DNA from: CAYRZL01 sp964428795
GTDB taxonomy: Bacteria; Bacillota; Clostridia; Lachnospirales; Lachnospiraceae
Direction: 5' to 3'
DNA: 32,712 nt
Assembly: GCA_964428795.1 (NCBI GenBank)
Contig: CAYRZL010000021.1
Span: forward strand, 1 to 32,712
Below, one piece after another: positions 1-8,208 of this stretch (the first letter of the stretch is position 1; every line of letters starts with the position of its first letter). Position numbers and translations under genes: made by a program. The notes beneath the pieces are model-generated. The model saw nothing but the letters and a program-made list of their open reading frames with translations. It did not search any database and was not told where the DNA came from.

Positions 1-75
1 TTTGAGCAGAACGTAGCAGGGAAAATTTCTGATGAACGCTTTGAAAAACGGTTCCCGGTTACACGATACCGATAA
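1..75 (+). pseudogene. C-terminal remnant of a large serine recombinase
   Basis: Frame 1 reads FEQNVAGKISDERFEK and then diverges to a stop at 73-75. The GKISDERFEK stretch is characteristic of the region after the catalytic and recombinase domains of large serine recombinases (TnpX/resolvase type) of Clostridia. Homology appears to end near position 48, where the sequence joins the next reading frame. The gene enters from outside the window, so its true 5' extent is unknown. It marks the scar of a lost or decayed mobile element. The identification rests on one short motif. Confidence 0.6.
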
Positions 76-562
76 AAAAGTTGTATATCTGACCGATAAT
101 ATTCCGTATGCTCTGCTTTATATCTGGGATGCAGAGCATAATAAACGCGATGAAAAACATGTAACAGGCTGGGTAAAGCATGGAATTGCATATTATGAAG
201 AACAGTTTCCTAATCAGTTAGAGACATTCTATAAAGGTGTTTCAGGATATCTATACTGTGTTTCTAAGTCGGATGATTTTCAGGCAGTAGAAGAGCGGGA
301 AGGCATGTTTTACGGTGTGGAAAATGTATTGATAGATCATGCAGTGTACATTGAGGATGTGTATGAAGAATTATTAAAATGTGAGGCGTCCGGATTGTTT
401 AGCGTACTGCGTTTTTTGGAGCAATCAAAGAAACGACAGGAAGAATTGATCGATCTGATAGCAACAGCCATTGTTAAAGGTGAATTTTGTGAAGGGGATG
501 AAAAGGAAACAGCTTATTTAAATCATATGGTTTTTCCAAAAAATCTGTCGTTGCAGATGTAG
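32..562 (+). CDS. Hypothetical protein, probably N-terminally chimeric
   Basis: A 176-residue soluble protein that I cannot assign to a family. Recognisable sequence begins around residue 17 (VVYLTDNIPYALLYIWD) and is followed by an aromatic-rich block (YYEEQFPNQLETFYKGVSGYLYCV). There is no signal peptide or membrane span. The first few codons overlap the recombinase remnant in another frame, so the annotated ATG probably lies in foreign sequence and the original N-terminus has been lost. No convincing ribosome binding site precedes it. The last codons run into a methyltransferase remnant. It may be a decayed gene rather than a functional one. Confidence 0.5.
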   Translation: MNALKNGSRLHDTDKKVVYLTDNIPYALLYIWDAEHNKRDEKHVTGWVKHGIAYYEEQFPNQLETFYKGVSGYLYCVSKSDDFQAVEEREGMFYGVENVLIDHAVYIEDVYEELLKCEASGLFSVLRFLEQSKKRQEELIDLIATAIVKGEFCEGDEKETAYLNHMVFPKNLSLQM

Positions 563-784
563 GTTCGGGAACGGGGAAGTTTGCAAAACAGTTAATGGAA
601 CAGGGATGTTTCATATATTGCGTGGAGCCGAATATCAGGTTCCTACTCACTGAAGGAGGGAGACAAAGCGTATTCGGACTATATCTCGGAACTGGAAAGA
701 TTATTTGATCAGAATGCGAAAGACGGGATATTGACTATGGCAAATAAGACCGTGGTCTATACAGGGAAGATAGATACAGAGTAA
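535..784 (+). pseudogene. Broken class I SAM-dependent methyltransferase
   Basis: From 535 one frame reads SKKSVVADVGSGTGKFAKQL and continues to YCVEPN, the classic SAM-binding motif I (VGSGTG) and the acidic end of strand 2. After that the frame is lost. A second frame reads SYSLKEGDKAYSDYISELE and on to a stop at 782-784, which looks like the C-terminal end of the same family. The N-terminus and most of the middle are missing, and the two parts lie in different frames. This is therefore a deletion plus frameshift remnant, sitting next to the recombinase scar. Confidence 0.65.
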
Positions 785-810
785 TAAAAAGGCTAAGAGG
801 TGAGAGAGAA

Positions 811-1854
811 GTGAACAAAGATTTATTAAAAGAAATGATTACATGTATTTCCCCTTCCGGGAAAGAAGAAATGCTGCAAAAGTGCATTTATAAACACTAC
901 AAAAATGATTTTGATGAATTTAAGGTGGAAGAACAGGGAACACTGACCGGAATCTATCAGAAGAACGCTGATTTTAAAATTCAACTGGCGGGACATGCAG
1001 ATGAGATCAGTCTGATCGTGGTGGGCTACAATGATGACGGATCTCTTCAGGTGGGACGAAACGGCGGGGTTTACCCGAAGCTGTACGTTGGGTCAAAGGT
1101 GCAGATTCTGACTCCGGATGCTGTTATAAAGGGCGTGGTAGGAAATACGGATGCGCTCAACAAAAAAGCAGAGGTGGAGTGTAAAGATTTATTTGTAGAT
1201 ATCGGCTGCGGGAAAAAGGAGGAAGCCCGGGGACTCGTTCCAAAGGGTTCTTATGTGGTGCATGATACCGATATGGTGGAATTGCAGAACGGGAAGCTGG
1301 CAGGCAGAGCCTTTGATGACCGGATCGGTGTTTATATTATTTTTGAGGCAGCTAAAAAAGCCATTCAGATGGGAACAAAAAACGCACTTTTTGTAACAGC
1401 GACCACTGGGGAGGAGACTACCGGGCGGGGAGCCTTTGCCAGTGCCAGTCAGATCAAACCGGATGTGTGTGTGGCTGTGGATGTGACCTATGCCAATGAT
1501 TACCGTGATGCAGATGCAGAAGGGGATGTGGAGGTAGGAAAAGGCGGGGTAATCTGCCGCGGCTCCGTTCCCAATGAGAAGCTGAATCAGTTGTTGGAGA
1601 CATGCGCAGAGGAGCTGAATCTGCCGGTACAGTTTGAAGTGTTTGGGGGACGGACAGGCACAGATGCGGATACGATGCTCAAAACAAACGAGGGTGTGAC
1701 ACAGACATTATTTTCCATCCCTCTGCGTTATATGCATTCTCCGGTGGAGGTTTTGAGTATAGAAGATGTGGATTCCATGGTAGATATTCTGGCACTTTTT
1801 TTGACAAAGGTGGATGAGAAAGATTCATTACTTCCATATGAGTTGGATAATTGA
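811..1854 (+). CDS. M42 family metallopeptidase (glutamyl aminopeptidase/endoglucanase M family)
   Basis: A 347-residue cytoplasmic di-metal aminopeptidase that trims N-terminal residues from peptides and usually assembles into large tetrahedral dodecamers. Visible family motifs are AGHADEISL with His62 and Asp64 as metal ligand region, AFDDRIG with the bridging Asp170, TTGEETTGRGA with the catalytic/metal Glu pair 202-203, VDVTYAND with Asp225, the GGRTGTDAD block, and a late His in RYMHSPVE. Length is normal for the family. The start is GTG at 811, about 10 nt after an AGAGGTGAG-type ribosome binding site. Substrate specificity cannot be told from sequence. Confidence 0.9.
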   Translation: MNKDLLKEMITCISPSGKEEMLQKCIYKHYKNDFDEFKVEEQGTLTGIYQKNADFKIQLAGHADEISLIVVGYNDDGSLQVGRNGGVYPKLYVGSKVQILTPDAVIKGVVGNTDALNKKAEVECKDLFVDIGCGKKEEARGLVPKGSYVVHDTDMVELQNGKLAGRAFDDRIGVYIIFEAAKKAIQMGTKNALFVTATTGEETTGRGAFASASQIKPDVCVAVDVTYANDYRDADAEGDVEVGKGGVICRGSVPNEKLNQLLETCAEELNLPVQFEVFGGRTGTDADTMLKTNEGVTQTLFSIPLRYMHSPVEVLSIEDVDSMVDILALFLTKVDEKDSLLPYELDN

Positions 1855-1862
1855 GGTGAAAA

Positions 1863-2258
1863 ATGGATCTGCTTTACCACAATCTGAAAATCAGAAATGC
1901 AATACCGGACGATGCAGCGATTCTGGCAGCATGGTGGAATGACGGAGCGCTTATGGCTCATGCAGGTTTTCCAAATGGTATTGGAACAACTGAGACAGAG
2001 GTTGCAAAGAAAATAGCAAGTGAATCCGATGAGACAGTCAGACGTCTCATGATTGAATACGAAAACGAACCGATAGGGGAAAAGTCCTGTAAGAGGAGCA
2101 AAAGTAAATGCACCTTTTACAGGACTTGTAGACATTCGATGTTTCACATCTCAAAACTTTCGGAGCCGCAGCTTACCGTCAGAGCGATAAAACGGAATTT
2201 AAATACGATATTTGGCGGCACTCAGCTCATTGAATACTTTATTTTTCAGAGAATATAG
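1863..2258 (+). pseudogene. Truncated GNAT (RimJ/RimL-type) N-acetyltransferase
   Basis: The first ~73 residues look like a GNAT acetyltransferase N-terminus: LKIRNAIPDDAAILAAWWND, then AHAGFPNGIGTT and the strand RRLMIEYENEPIGE. At that point (about position 2080) the protein should enter the acetyl-CoA-binding motif A. Instead the frame runs into unrelated Cys/Lys/Ser-rich sequence, over a strong hairpin, and ends antisense to the 3' end of the nicotinate phosphoribosyltransferase gene. The acetyl-CoA site is missing, so the product should be inactive. It starts 8 nt after the peptidase gene and was probably co-transcribed with it. Confidence 0.65.
2082..2127. repeat. 15-bp inverted repeat at the GNAT truncation point
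   Basis: Left arm 2082-2096 and right arm 2113-2127 pair over 15 positions (one G-U), with a 16-nt loop. No T-tract follows on either strand, so it is not a textbook terminator. It lies exactly where homology of the acetyltransferase stops and between convergent genes. It could be a small palindromic insertion or an end-of-transcript structure. Confidence 0.6.
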
Positions 2259-3662
2259 CTTGTCCGACAGATCCACATATATTTTAGCGGGATTGACAAA
2301 GCGCATATTTTCATCCCAAAGTGTTGCTTTCTCCTGATTGCAGTAAGCCTGAATATCCATTACCTTTGGTGAAGTATACACACATTTTCCATTGTCAAAA
2401 ACCGGAACAAGCAGCTCGCGCATGGTATAGGAACCGCCTTCCAGCAAGGTACGTTTCCAGGTTTCATTCGGATCAAAGAGAACCAGATGTTCATTTTCAT
2501 CAAAAGTCTCTTCCTCCAGACAAATCAGATCGGCTTTGATTTTTCCGGTTTCTTTATTGTAGATACGATATATCTTTTTGTTCCCGGGGTTGGTCATTTT
2601 TGCAGTATTCTCGGAAAGCTTGATCTTTGGGACAAACTCCCCGTCTTCGTTTTGAATCGCAGCCAGTTTGTACACACCGCCGAATGCGGGCCAGTCTTTG
2701 GAAGTGATCATGCTGGTTCCAACGCCCCATGAAGTGATGGTTGCGCCCTGGATCTTCAGGTTTTCAATCAGATATTCGTCCAGATCGTTGGAAGCGGAGA
2801 TCACAGCGTCCGAAAATCCGGCTGAATCCAGCATTTTTCTTGCTTTTTTGGAAAGATAAGCCAGGTCACCGCTGTCCATGCGGATACCATAAAATGGCAT
2901 AGGCAGTCCTGCATCCTTCATTTCCTGAAATACGCGAATGGCATTTGGAATACCGGATTTGACGGTGTCGTAAGTGTCTACCAGTAAAATGCAGGCATCA
3001 GGGTATAAATCAGCATAAGTCTTAAATGCAGTATACTCATCCGGAAAACTCATAATCCAGCTATGAGCATGGGTACCCTTGATCGGGATATCAAAAAGCT
3101 GACCTGCCAATACGTTAGAGGTACCGATGCAGCCTCCGATCACTGCGGCTCTGGCACCGTAGGTTCCGGAATCCGGACCCTGTGCCCGGCGAAGTCCAAA
3201 CTCCATGACACCGTCTCCCTTTGCAGCATAGCATACGCGGGATGCTTTGGTTGCAATCAGACTCTGGTGATTGAAAATGTTCAGAATAGCTGTTTCAATC
3301 AACTGTGCTTCCATGATGGGGGCGATGACTTTTACCACAGGCTCTTTTGGAAAAATCACGGTTCCTTCCGGAACAGAATAAATAGAACCGCTGAAGCGGA
3401 AGGTTCTTAAGTATTCCAGAAAGTCCTCATCAAATATTTGCAGGGAGCGCAGATAACGGATATCAGCCTCATCGAAATGCAGATGGGTAATGTATTCTAT
3501 GATCTGATCCAGTCCGGCTGCGATGGCGTAGCCTCCGCCGGAAGGGTTTTCACGATAAAATGCATCAAAAACAACCATTTGCTGATTGCCGGTTTTGAAG
3601 TAGCCCTGCATCATGGTCATCTCATATAAATCAGTCAATAGGGTAAGGTTTAATGTACTCAT
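2199..3662 (-). CDS. pncB: Nicotinate phosphoribosyltransferase
   Basis: Converts nicotinate, PRPP and ATP to nicotinate mononucleotide, the first step of Preiss-Handler NAD salvage, in the cytoplasm. The start chosen at 3662 gives 487 residues beginning MSTLNLTLLTDLYEMTMMQG, the usual family N-terminus. Further family blocks are EFGLRRAQGPDSG, GTHAHSWIMSF, RMDSGDLAYLSKKAR, ASNDLDEYLI and GVGTSMITSKDWPAFGGVYK. A GTG eight codons upstream (3686) is an alternative start, but it has no well-spaced ribosome binding site. The gene stands alone on the minus strand with its own promoter. With the nearby larB it is one of two genes here touching nicotinate nucleotide metabolism. Confidence 0.95.
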   Translation of the reverse strand: MSTLNLTLLTDLYEMTMMQGYFKTGNQQMVVFDAFYRENPSGGGYAIAAGLDQIIEYITHLHFDEADIRYLRSLQIFDEDFLEYLRTFRFSGSIYSVPEGTVIFPKEPVVKVIAPIMEAQLIETAILNIFNHQSLIATKASRVCYAAKGDGVMEFGLRRAQGPDSGTYGARAAVIGGCIGTSNVLAGQLFDIPIKGTHAHSWIMSFPDEYTAFKTYADLYPDACILLVDTYDTVKSGIPNAIRVFQEMKDAGLPMPFYGIRMDSGDLAYLSKKARKMLDSAGFSDAVISASNDLDEYLIENLKIQGATITSWGVGTSMITSKDWPAFGGVYKLAAIQNEDGEFVPKIKLSENTAKMTNPGNKKIYRIYNKETGKIKADLICLEEETFDENEHLVLFDPNETWKRTLLEGGSYTMRELLVPVFDNGKCVYTSPKVMDIQAYCNQEKATLWDENMRFVNPAKIYVDLSDKLYSLKNKVFNELSAAKYRI

Positions 3663-4028
3663 AGTTTTTTGCCGTAATCCCGGCACATCCTTTCATTTTA
3701 TAACACAATATTATACGTCTTTTGATTTCAAAAACCAAGTCTAAACCAAAAGATTACTGAAATTTATTGTAAAGTTACAATTATCGGTAATGTGATCTTT
3801 ACACAAAAACCGCCATATGAGCTATGCTCAATGGCGGCGCTGCCATTGTGAGCTGCTGCTATTTGTTTTACAATATGCGGCAATGAGAATCGGCAGTATC
3901 TAACCTCAATCCTAAAATCCTAAATATCTACTGTCCCTAATATATATAAAACCAAAAGATTTCCGGAATTTATTGATAATTTATAAAATATGTGGTAACT
4001 TAGAAGAAAGTTTAGGAGGTTTGATGTT
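3663..4028. other. Divergent intergenic region with 27-nt direct repeats and a hairpin
   Basis: A 366-bp gap between pncB and the DUF4190 gene. It contains the pncB promoter, two direct repeats of 27 nt at 3743-3769 and 3949-3975 (24 of 27 identical, core AAACCAAAAGATT), and a hairpin starting near 3810 with arms CCGCCAT and ATGGCGG and an inner TGAGC/GCTCA. The downstream repeat ends in a possible -35 (TTGATA, 3973-3978) with a weak -10 (TAACTT, 3996-4001) for the DUF4190 gene. No coding potential seen. Confidence 0.5.
3710..3738 (-). promoter_or_regulatory. Predicted sigma-A promoter of pncB
   Basis: On the minus strand a perfect TATAAT (plus-strand 3710-3715) lies 17 nt downstream of TTGGTT (3733-3738). 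The predicted start of transcription is about 40 nt before the pncB ATG. The short leader contains only a weak GCCG/CGGC hairpin. Confidence 0.6.
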
Positions 4029-4430
4029 ATGAGTGAAGAAAACATGGACAATCGTGGTGACGAACCCTTTGAATATGGCAGTTATCCGCAGAATGAGCCT
4101 GCTCCGACACCGGAGTATCAGGAACCATATCAGTATAATGAATCTGCAAACAGGCCCTCTGGCGGAGACGGAAAGGCAGTTGCAGCTTTGGTGCTTGGTA
4201 TCATTTCAATCGTACTTTGCTGGGTGCCGATTGTGAGCTGGATTTGCGCAATTATTGCGCTTGTTATGAGTATAACTTATAAAAAGAGCGGTGGCCAGGA
4301 GAAGCGTTCACTTGCAACCGGCGGTATGATCTGCGCAATTATCGGTCTGGTTATTTCTGTTATTGTATTTATTGTAACATTTGTTATAACCATGAATGCG
4401 ATAATGCCTATGCTGACGAACGGGTTCTAG
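4029..4430 (+). CDS. DUF4190-type small membrane protein
   Basis: A 133-residue protein. Residues 1-46 are hydrophilic and rich in Pro, Glu, Tyr and Asn. Two hydrophobic spans follow (about 48-79 and 95-127) separated by a short basic loop with KKSGGQEKRSLATGG. This arrangement, with the AVAALVLGIISIVL opening, is that of DUF4190 proteins. It is an inner-membrane protein of unknown role; the family recurs in Firmicutes with a disordered cytoplasmic head. AGGAGG at 4014-4019 sets the start at 4029. It stands alone, followed by a palindromic intergenic element. Confidence 0.8.
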   Translation: MSEENMDNRGDEPFEYGSYPQNEPAPTPEYQEPYQYNESANRPSGGDGKAVAALVLGIISIVLCWVPIVSWICAIIALVMSITYKKSGGQEKRSLATGGMICAIIGLVISVIVFIVTFVITMNAIMPMLTNGF

Positions 4431-4475
4431 TTGCCAGGTATGCGAAAGAAAGCCATGTGATATGGTTTATGTATT

Positions 4476-4618
4476 GTTACTGTTTAGACAGTACCTGAGC
4501 ACTTAACTGCTCAGGTACGTAAGAACGTGATTCAGATGTGAGCAGGCTCCTTTTGCGAAGCAAAACTTAAAATGAGCCTGCGAATCGTTACTGGAACGAG
4601 GTACGAGTGAACAGTAAC
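4476..4618. repeat. 143-bp nested-palindrome intergenic element
   Basis: The element is bounded by GTTACTG (4476-4482) and its complement CAGTAAC (4612-4618). Inside are three further hairpins: GTACCTGAGCA/TGCTCAGGTAC (4491-4501 with 4508-4518, 11 bp perfect), GCAGGCTC/GAGCCTGC (4542-4549 with 4574-4581), and within it TTTTGC/GCAAAA around a GAA loop (4551-4565). A second internal GTTACTG at 4587-4593 can also pair with the right end. The layout resembles a MITE or REP-like repeat of Lachnospiraceae genomes; I cannot check copy number. Confidence 0.6.
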
Positions 4619-4637
4619 TATGTATCAAAACCAGTGC

Positions 4638-4679
4638 AAAAAAAGGGAGGATGAAACTTGACAAATTCTCCCTTTTTTT
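4638..4679. terminator. Intrinsic terminator upstream of the ileS leader
   Basis: A 12-bp stem (4638-4649 with 4668-4679) of seven A, GGGAG against CTCCC and seven T, with an 18-nt loop. The A and T tracts make it potentially bidirectional. It isolates the ileS leader from upstream transcription. Confidence 0.75.
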
Positions 4680-4735
4680 ATATACTTTGCGAGTGTGGTT
4701 TGATTTGGTACACAAGAAGAATACACAAAAACAGA

Positions 4736-4977
4736 CGATGACGAAGACAGTAGGAATTAATGGAAAGTCTCAGAGAGCCGGGATGGTGGAAGCCGGTACG
4801 AGTAAATTTTTTCTGAATATCACTTCCGAGTTGCAGGCTGAAACAGTTGGAGTAGGTGCTGCCGGATTTTCCCTCCGTTATAGGGGAACGGGTATCAAAG
4901 ACGATAGTCTTTCGTACAGCGAAACAGGTGGTTAGCGAAGTTACTCTCGTCCTTTTTCGGGCGGGAGCTATTTTTTT
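4736..4977 (+). promoter_or_regulatory. T-box riboswitch (tRNA-Ile sensing) of ileS
   Basis: A classic T-box leader. The distal Stem I segment AGAGAGCCGGGATGGTGGAA lies around 4772-4791. The specifier segment GAATATCACTTCCGAG carries the isoleucine codon ATC at 4819-4821. The T-box core AGGTGGTTAGCG starts at 4926. The terminator stem is CTCTCGTCC/GGGCGGGAG (4944-4952 with 4959-4967), followed by a run of seven T ending at 4977. Uncharged tRNA-Ile should stabilise the antiterminator and switch on ileS. The specifier matches the downstream enzyme, which supports both calls. Confidence 0.93.
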
Positions 4978-5022
4978 ATGGCTGCATGGCTGAGCAGTTG
5001 TAATACTGAAAAGGAGGAAATC

Positions 5023-8000
5023 ATGTACGAGAAAGTTTCGACAAATATGAATTTTGTGGAACGTGAAAAAGCGACAGAGCAATTCTGGAGAGAGCATGAC
5101 ATTTTCCGCAAAAGTATGGAAAACCGCAAGGAAGGCGAGACATATACTTTTTATGACGGGCCGCCTACGGCAAACGGAAAACCTCATATTGGGCATGTGC
5201 TGACTCGTGTCATCAAGGATATGATTCCGAGATACCAGACGATGAAGGGGAAGATGGTTCCCCGTAAAGCAGGTTGGGATACCCATGGGCTTCCGGTTGA
5301 GCTGGAAGTGGAGAAATTGCTGGGTCTGGATGGCAAAGAGCAGATTGAAGAATATGGACTGGATCCGTTTATTGCAAAATGTAAGGAATCTGTCTGGAAA
5401 TATAAAGGAATGTGGGAGGATTTCTCCGGCACCGTTGGATTCTGGGCGGATATGGATGATCCGTATGTCACCTATGATGACAATTTTATTGAGTCAGAGT
5501 GGTGGGCATTGAAGAACATCTGGGATAAGGGACTGCTTTACAAGGGCTTTAAGATCGTTCCTTACTGTCCGAGATGCGGTACCCCATTGTCATCTCACGA
5601 GGTGGCGCAGGGATACAAGGATGTAAAGGAGCGTTCTGCTATTGCCAGATTTAAGGTAAAAGGAGAGGATGCCTATTTCCTGGCTTGGACCACAACACCG
5701 TGGACACTGCCTTCAAATGTTGCGCTCTGCGTAAATCCGGATGAGACTTATGTAAAAGTAAAGGCAACAGACGGATATACCTACTATATGGCGGAGGCAC
5801 TGCTGGATAACGTTCTCGGGAAGCTGGCTGATGAGGAGAACGGGGGAAAGGCATACGAGATTCTGGAAACCTATAGAGGAAAAGATCTGGAATACAAGGA
5901 ATATGAACCGCTTTTTGATCATGCTCTGTCTACCGTAGAAAAGCAGCATAAAAAAGCATTTTTTGTCACATGCGCAGATTACGTTACCATGGGCGATGGT
6001 ACCGGCGTGGTACACATTGCGCCTGCTTTCGGTGAGGATGATGCACAGGTGGGACGTAAGTATGATCTCCCCTTTGTACAATTAGTAAACGGAAAGGGTC
6101 AGATGACGGAGGAGACACCATATGCAGGTGTGTTCTGCAAGAAGGCAGATCCTATAATTTTGAAGGATCTTAAGGAAGCAGGACTTCTGTTTGACGCACC
6201 GAAATTTGAGCACAGCTATCCCCATTGCTGGAGATGCGACACACCACTGATCTATTACGCAAGAGAATCCTGGTTCATCAAGATGACAGAGGTGAAGGAT
6301 GATCTGGTGCGCAACAATAATACCGTAAACTGGATTCCGGAGTCCATCGGAAAAGGACGTTTCGGTGACTGGCTGGAAAATATTCAAGACTGGGGTATCA
6401 GCAGAAACCGTTACTGGGGTACACCGCTGAATATCTGGGAGTGTGAGTGCGGTCATATGGAATCCATCGGAAGCCGCGCAGAATTGGCAGAAAAGAGCGG
6501 TAATCCCGATAACGCAAAGGTGGAGCTTCACAGACCGTATATCGATGCAGTGACCATCAAGTGCCCGCACTGCGGCAAGGATATGCACCGTGTACCGGAG
6601 GTGATCGACTGCTGGTTTGATTCCGGAGCTATGCCTTTTGCGCAGCATCACTATCCGTTTGAGAACAAAGATCTGTTTGAGAAGCAGTTCCCGGCAAAAT
6701 TTATTTCCGAGGCAGTGGATCAGACCCGCGGCTGGTTCTATTCCCTGATGGCTGAGTCAACCCTGCTGTTCAACAAGGCTCCTTATGAAAATGTCATCGT
6801 ATTGGGGCATGTGCAGGATGAGAACGGTCAGAAGATGAGCAAATCCAAAGGAAACGCAGTAGATCCGTTCGAGGCGTTGGAACAGTATGGCGCAGATGCG
6901 ATCCGCTGGTATTTCTATATTAACTCGGCACCGTGGCTGCCGAACCGCTTCCACGGAAAGGCTGTTATGGAAGGCCAGAGAAAATTCATGGGTACTTTGT
7001 GGAATACCTATGCATTTTTCGTGCTCTATGCGAATATAGATTCTTTTGATGCAACAAAATATAAATTAGAATATGACAAGTTATCCGTTATGGATAAATG
7101 GCTCCTGTCCAAGCTCAATTCCGTAGTAGATGCGGTGGACCAGAATCTGGGCAATTACCGGATTCCGGAGGCTGCAAGAGCATTGCAGGACTTTGTGGAT
7201 GACATGAGCAACTGGTATGTGCGCCGCAGCCGGGAGCGTTTCTGGGCAAAGGGCATGGAGCAGGATAAGATCAATGCATATATGACGTTATATACCGCAC
7301 TGGTAACCATTGCAAAAGCGGCCGCACCGATGATTCCGTTTATGACGGAGGATATCTACCGCAATCTGGTATGCAGCATCGATTCGTCTGCACCGGAGAG
7401 CGTACATCTGTGTGATTTCCCGCAGGTGGATCGGGAGATGATCGATCCTGAGCTGGAGAAATACATGGAACAGGTTCTGAAAGTGGTTGTTATGGGGCGT
7501 GCATGCCGAAACACTGCAAATATCAAGAACCGTCAGCCCATCGGAAATATGTTTGTGGCAGCAAAGACATCCGAGGGAAGTGCGGCAGAGGCACTGCCGG
7601 AGCTTTTTGTGGAAATTATTGAAGATGAGCTGAATGTAAAGAAGGTTACATTTACAGATGATGTGAGTGCATACACCAGCTATACCTTTAAGCCGCAGCT
7701 TCGTACCGTTGGACCAAAGTATGGAAAATTCCTGGGACAGATCAGGAAGGCGTTAGAAGAGCTGAATGGAAATGCAGCTATGGCGGAATTGAAAGCAAAC
7801 GGAAATCTGAAGCTGGAAGGTATCGATACGGAGGTCGTATTGGGTGAGGAGGATCTTTTGATCACCATGACCCAGATGGAAGGCTATGTGACAGAGGGTG
7901 ACAATTATGTGACCGTCGTGCTGGATACCAACCTGACACCGGAACTGATTGAGGAAGGCTTTGTGCGGGAGCTGATCAGCAAGATTCAGACCATGCGTAA

Positions 8001-8208
8001 AGAAGCCGGATTTGAGGTGATGGATCGGATTCAGATTTCTTATAAGGCAGAGGGAAAAATTTGCCGGATTTTTGAGACGTTCGGGGAAACGATCAAATCA
8101 GAGGTTCTCGCCGTTTCCATTACAGAGGGAGAGCTGAATGGTTACAGCAAAGAATGGAACATCAATGGCGAAAAAGTATGGTTAGGAGTGAAAAAGTATG
8201 AAAAATAA
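5023..8208 (+). CDS. ileS: Isoleucyl-tRNA synthetase
   Basis: Charges tRNA-Ile with isoleucine in the cytoplasm. The 1061-residue protein starts at ATG 5023, right after AAGGAGG; the in-frame ATG at 4978 lies at the end of the T-box terminator and has no ribosome binding site. Class I signatures are PHIGH (His55-His58) and KMSKS at residues 604-608. Between them come the editing domain, the WRCDTPLIYYARESWF block and a Cys-rich insert (CPHCGKD). Length and sequence style (GDWLENIQDWGISRNRYWG) suggest the eukaryote-like IleS2 clade rather than the ~930-residue IleS1; that placement is inference. Regulated by the T-box upstream. Its last 11 nt overlap the start of glgP. Confidence 0.97.
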   Translation: MYEKVSTNMNFVEREKATEQFWREHDIFRKSMENRKEGETYTFYDGPPTANGKPHIGHVLTRVIKDMIPRYQTMKGKMVPRKAGWDTHGLPVELEVEKLLGLDGKEQIEEYGLDPFIAKCKESVWKYKGMWEDFSGTVGFWADMDDPYVTYDDNFIESEWWALKNIWDKGLLYKGFKIVPYCPRCGTPLSSHEVAQGYKDVKERSAIARFKVKGEDAYFLAWTTTPWTLPSNVALCVNPDETYVKVKATDGYTYYMAEALLDNVLGKLADEENGGKAYEILETYRGKDLEYKEYEPLFDHALSTVEKQHKKAFFVTCADYVTMGDGTGVVHIAPAFGEDDAQVGRKYDLPFVQLVNGKGQMTEETPYAGVFCKKADPIILKDLKEAGLLFDAPKFEHSYPHCWRCDTPLIYYARESWFIKMTEVKDDLVRNNNTVNWIPESIGKGRFGDWLENIQDWGISRNRYWGTPLNIWECECGHMESIGSRAELAEKSGNPDNAKVELHRPYIDAVTIKCPHCGKDMHRVPEVIDCWFDSGAMPFAQHHYPFENKDLFEKQFPAKFISEAVDQTRGWFYSLMAESTLLFNKAPYENVIVLGHVQDENGQKMSKSKGNAVDPFEALEQYGADAIRWYFYINSAPWLPNRFHGKAVMEGQRKFMGTLWNTYAFFVLYANIDSFDATKYKLEYDKLSVMDKWLLSKLNSVVDAVDQNLGNYRIPEAARALQDFVDDMSNWYVRRSRERFWAKGMEQDKINAYMTLYTALVTIAKAAAPMIPFMTEDIYRNLVCSIDSSAPESVHLCDFPQVDREMIDPELEKYMEQVLKVVVMGRACRNTANIKNRQPIGNMFVAAKTSEGSAAEALPELFVEIIEDELNVKKVTFTDDVSAYTSYTFKPQLRTVGPKYGKFLGQIRKALEELNGNAAMAELKANGNLKLEGIDTEVVLGEEDLLITMTQMEGYVTEGDNYVTVVLDTNLTPELIEEGFVRELISKIQTMRKEAGFEVMDRIQISYKAEGKICRIFETFGETIKSEVLAVSITEGELNGYSKEWNINGEKVWLGVKKYEK

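Noticed and set aside
4978..5022. ileS start at the ATG at 4978
   Set aside because: That ATG immediately follows the T-box terminator T run and lacks a ribosome binding site; ATG 5023 has AAGGAGG and gives the normal N-terminus.
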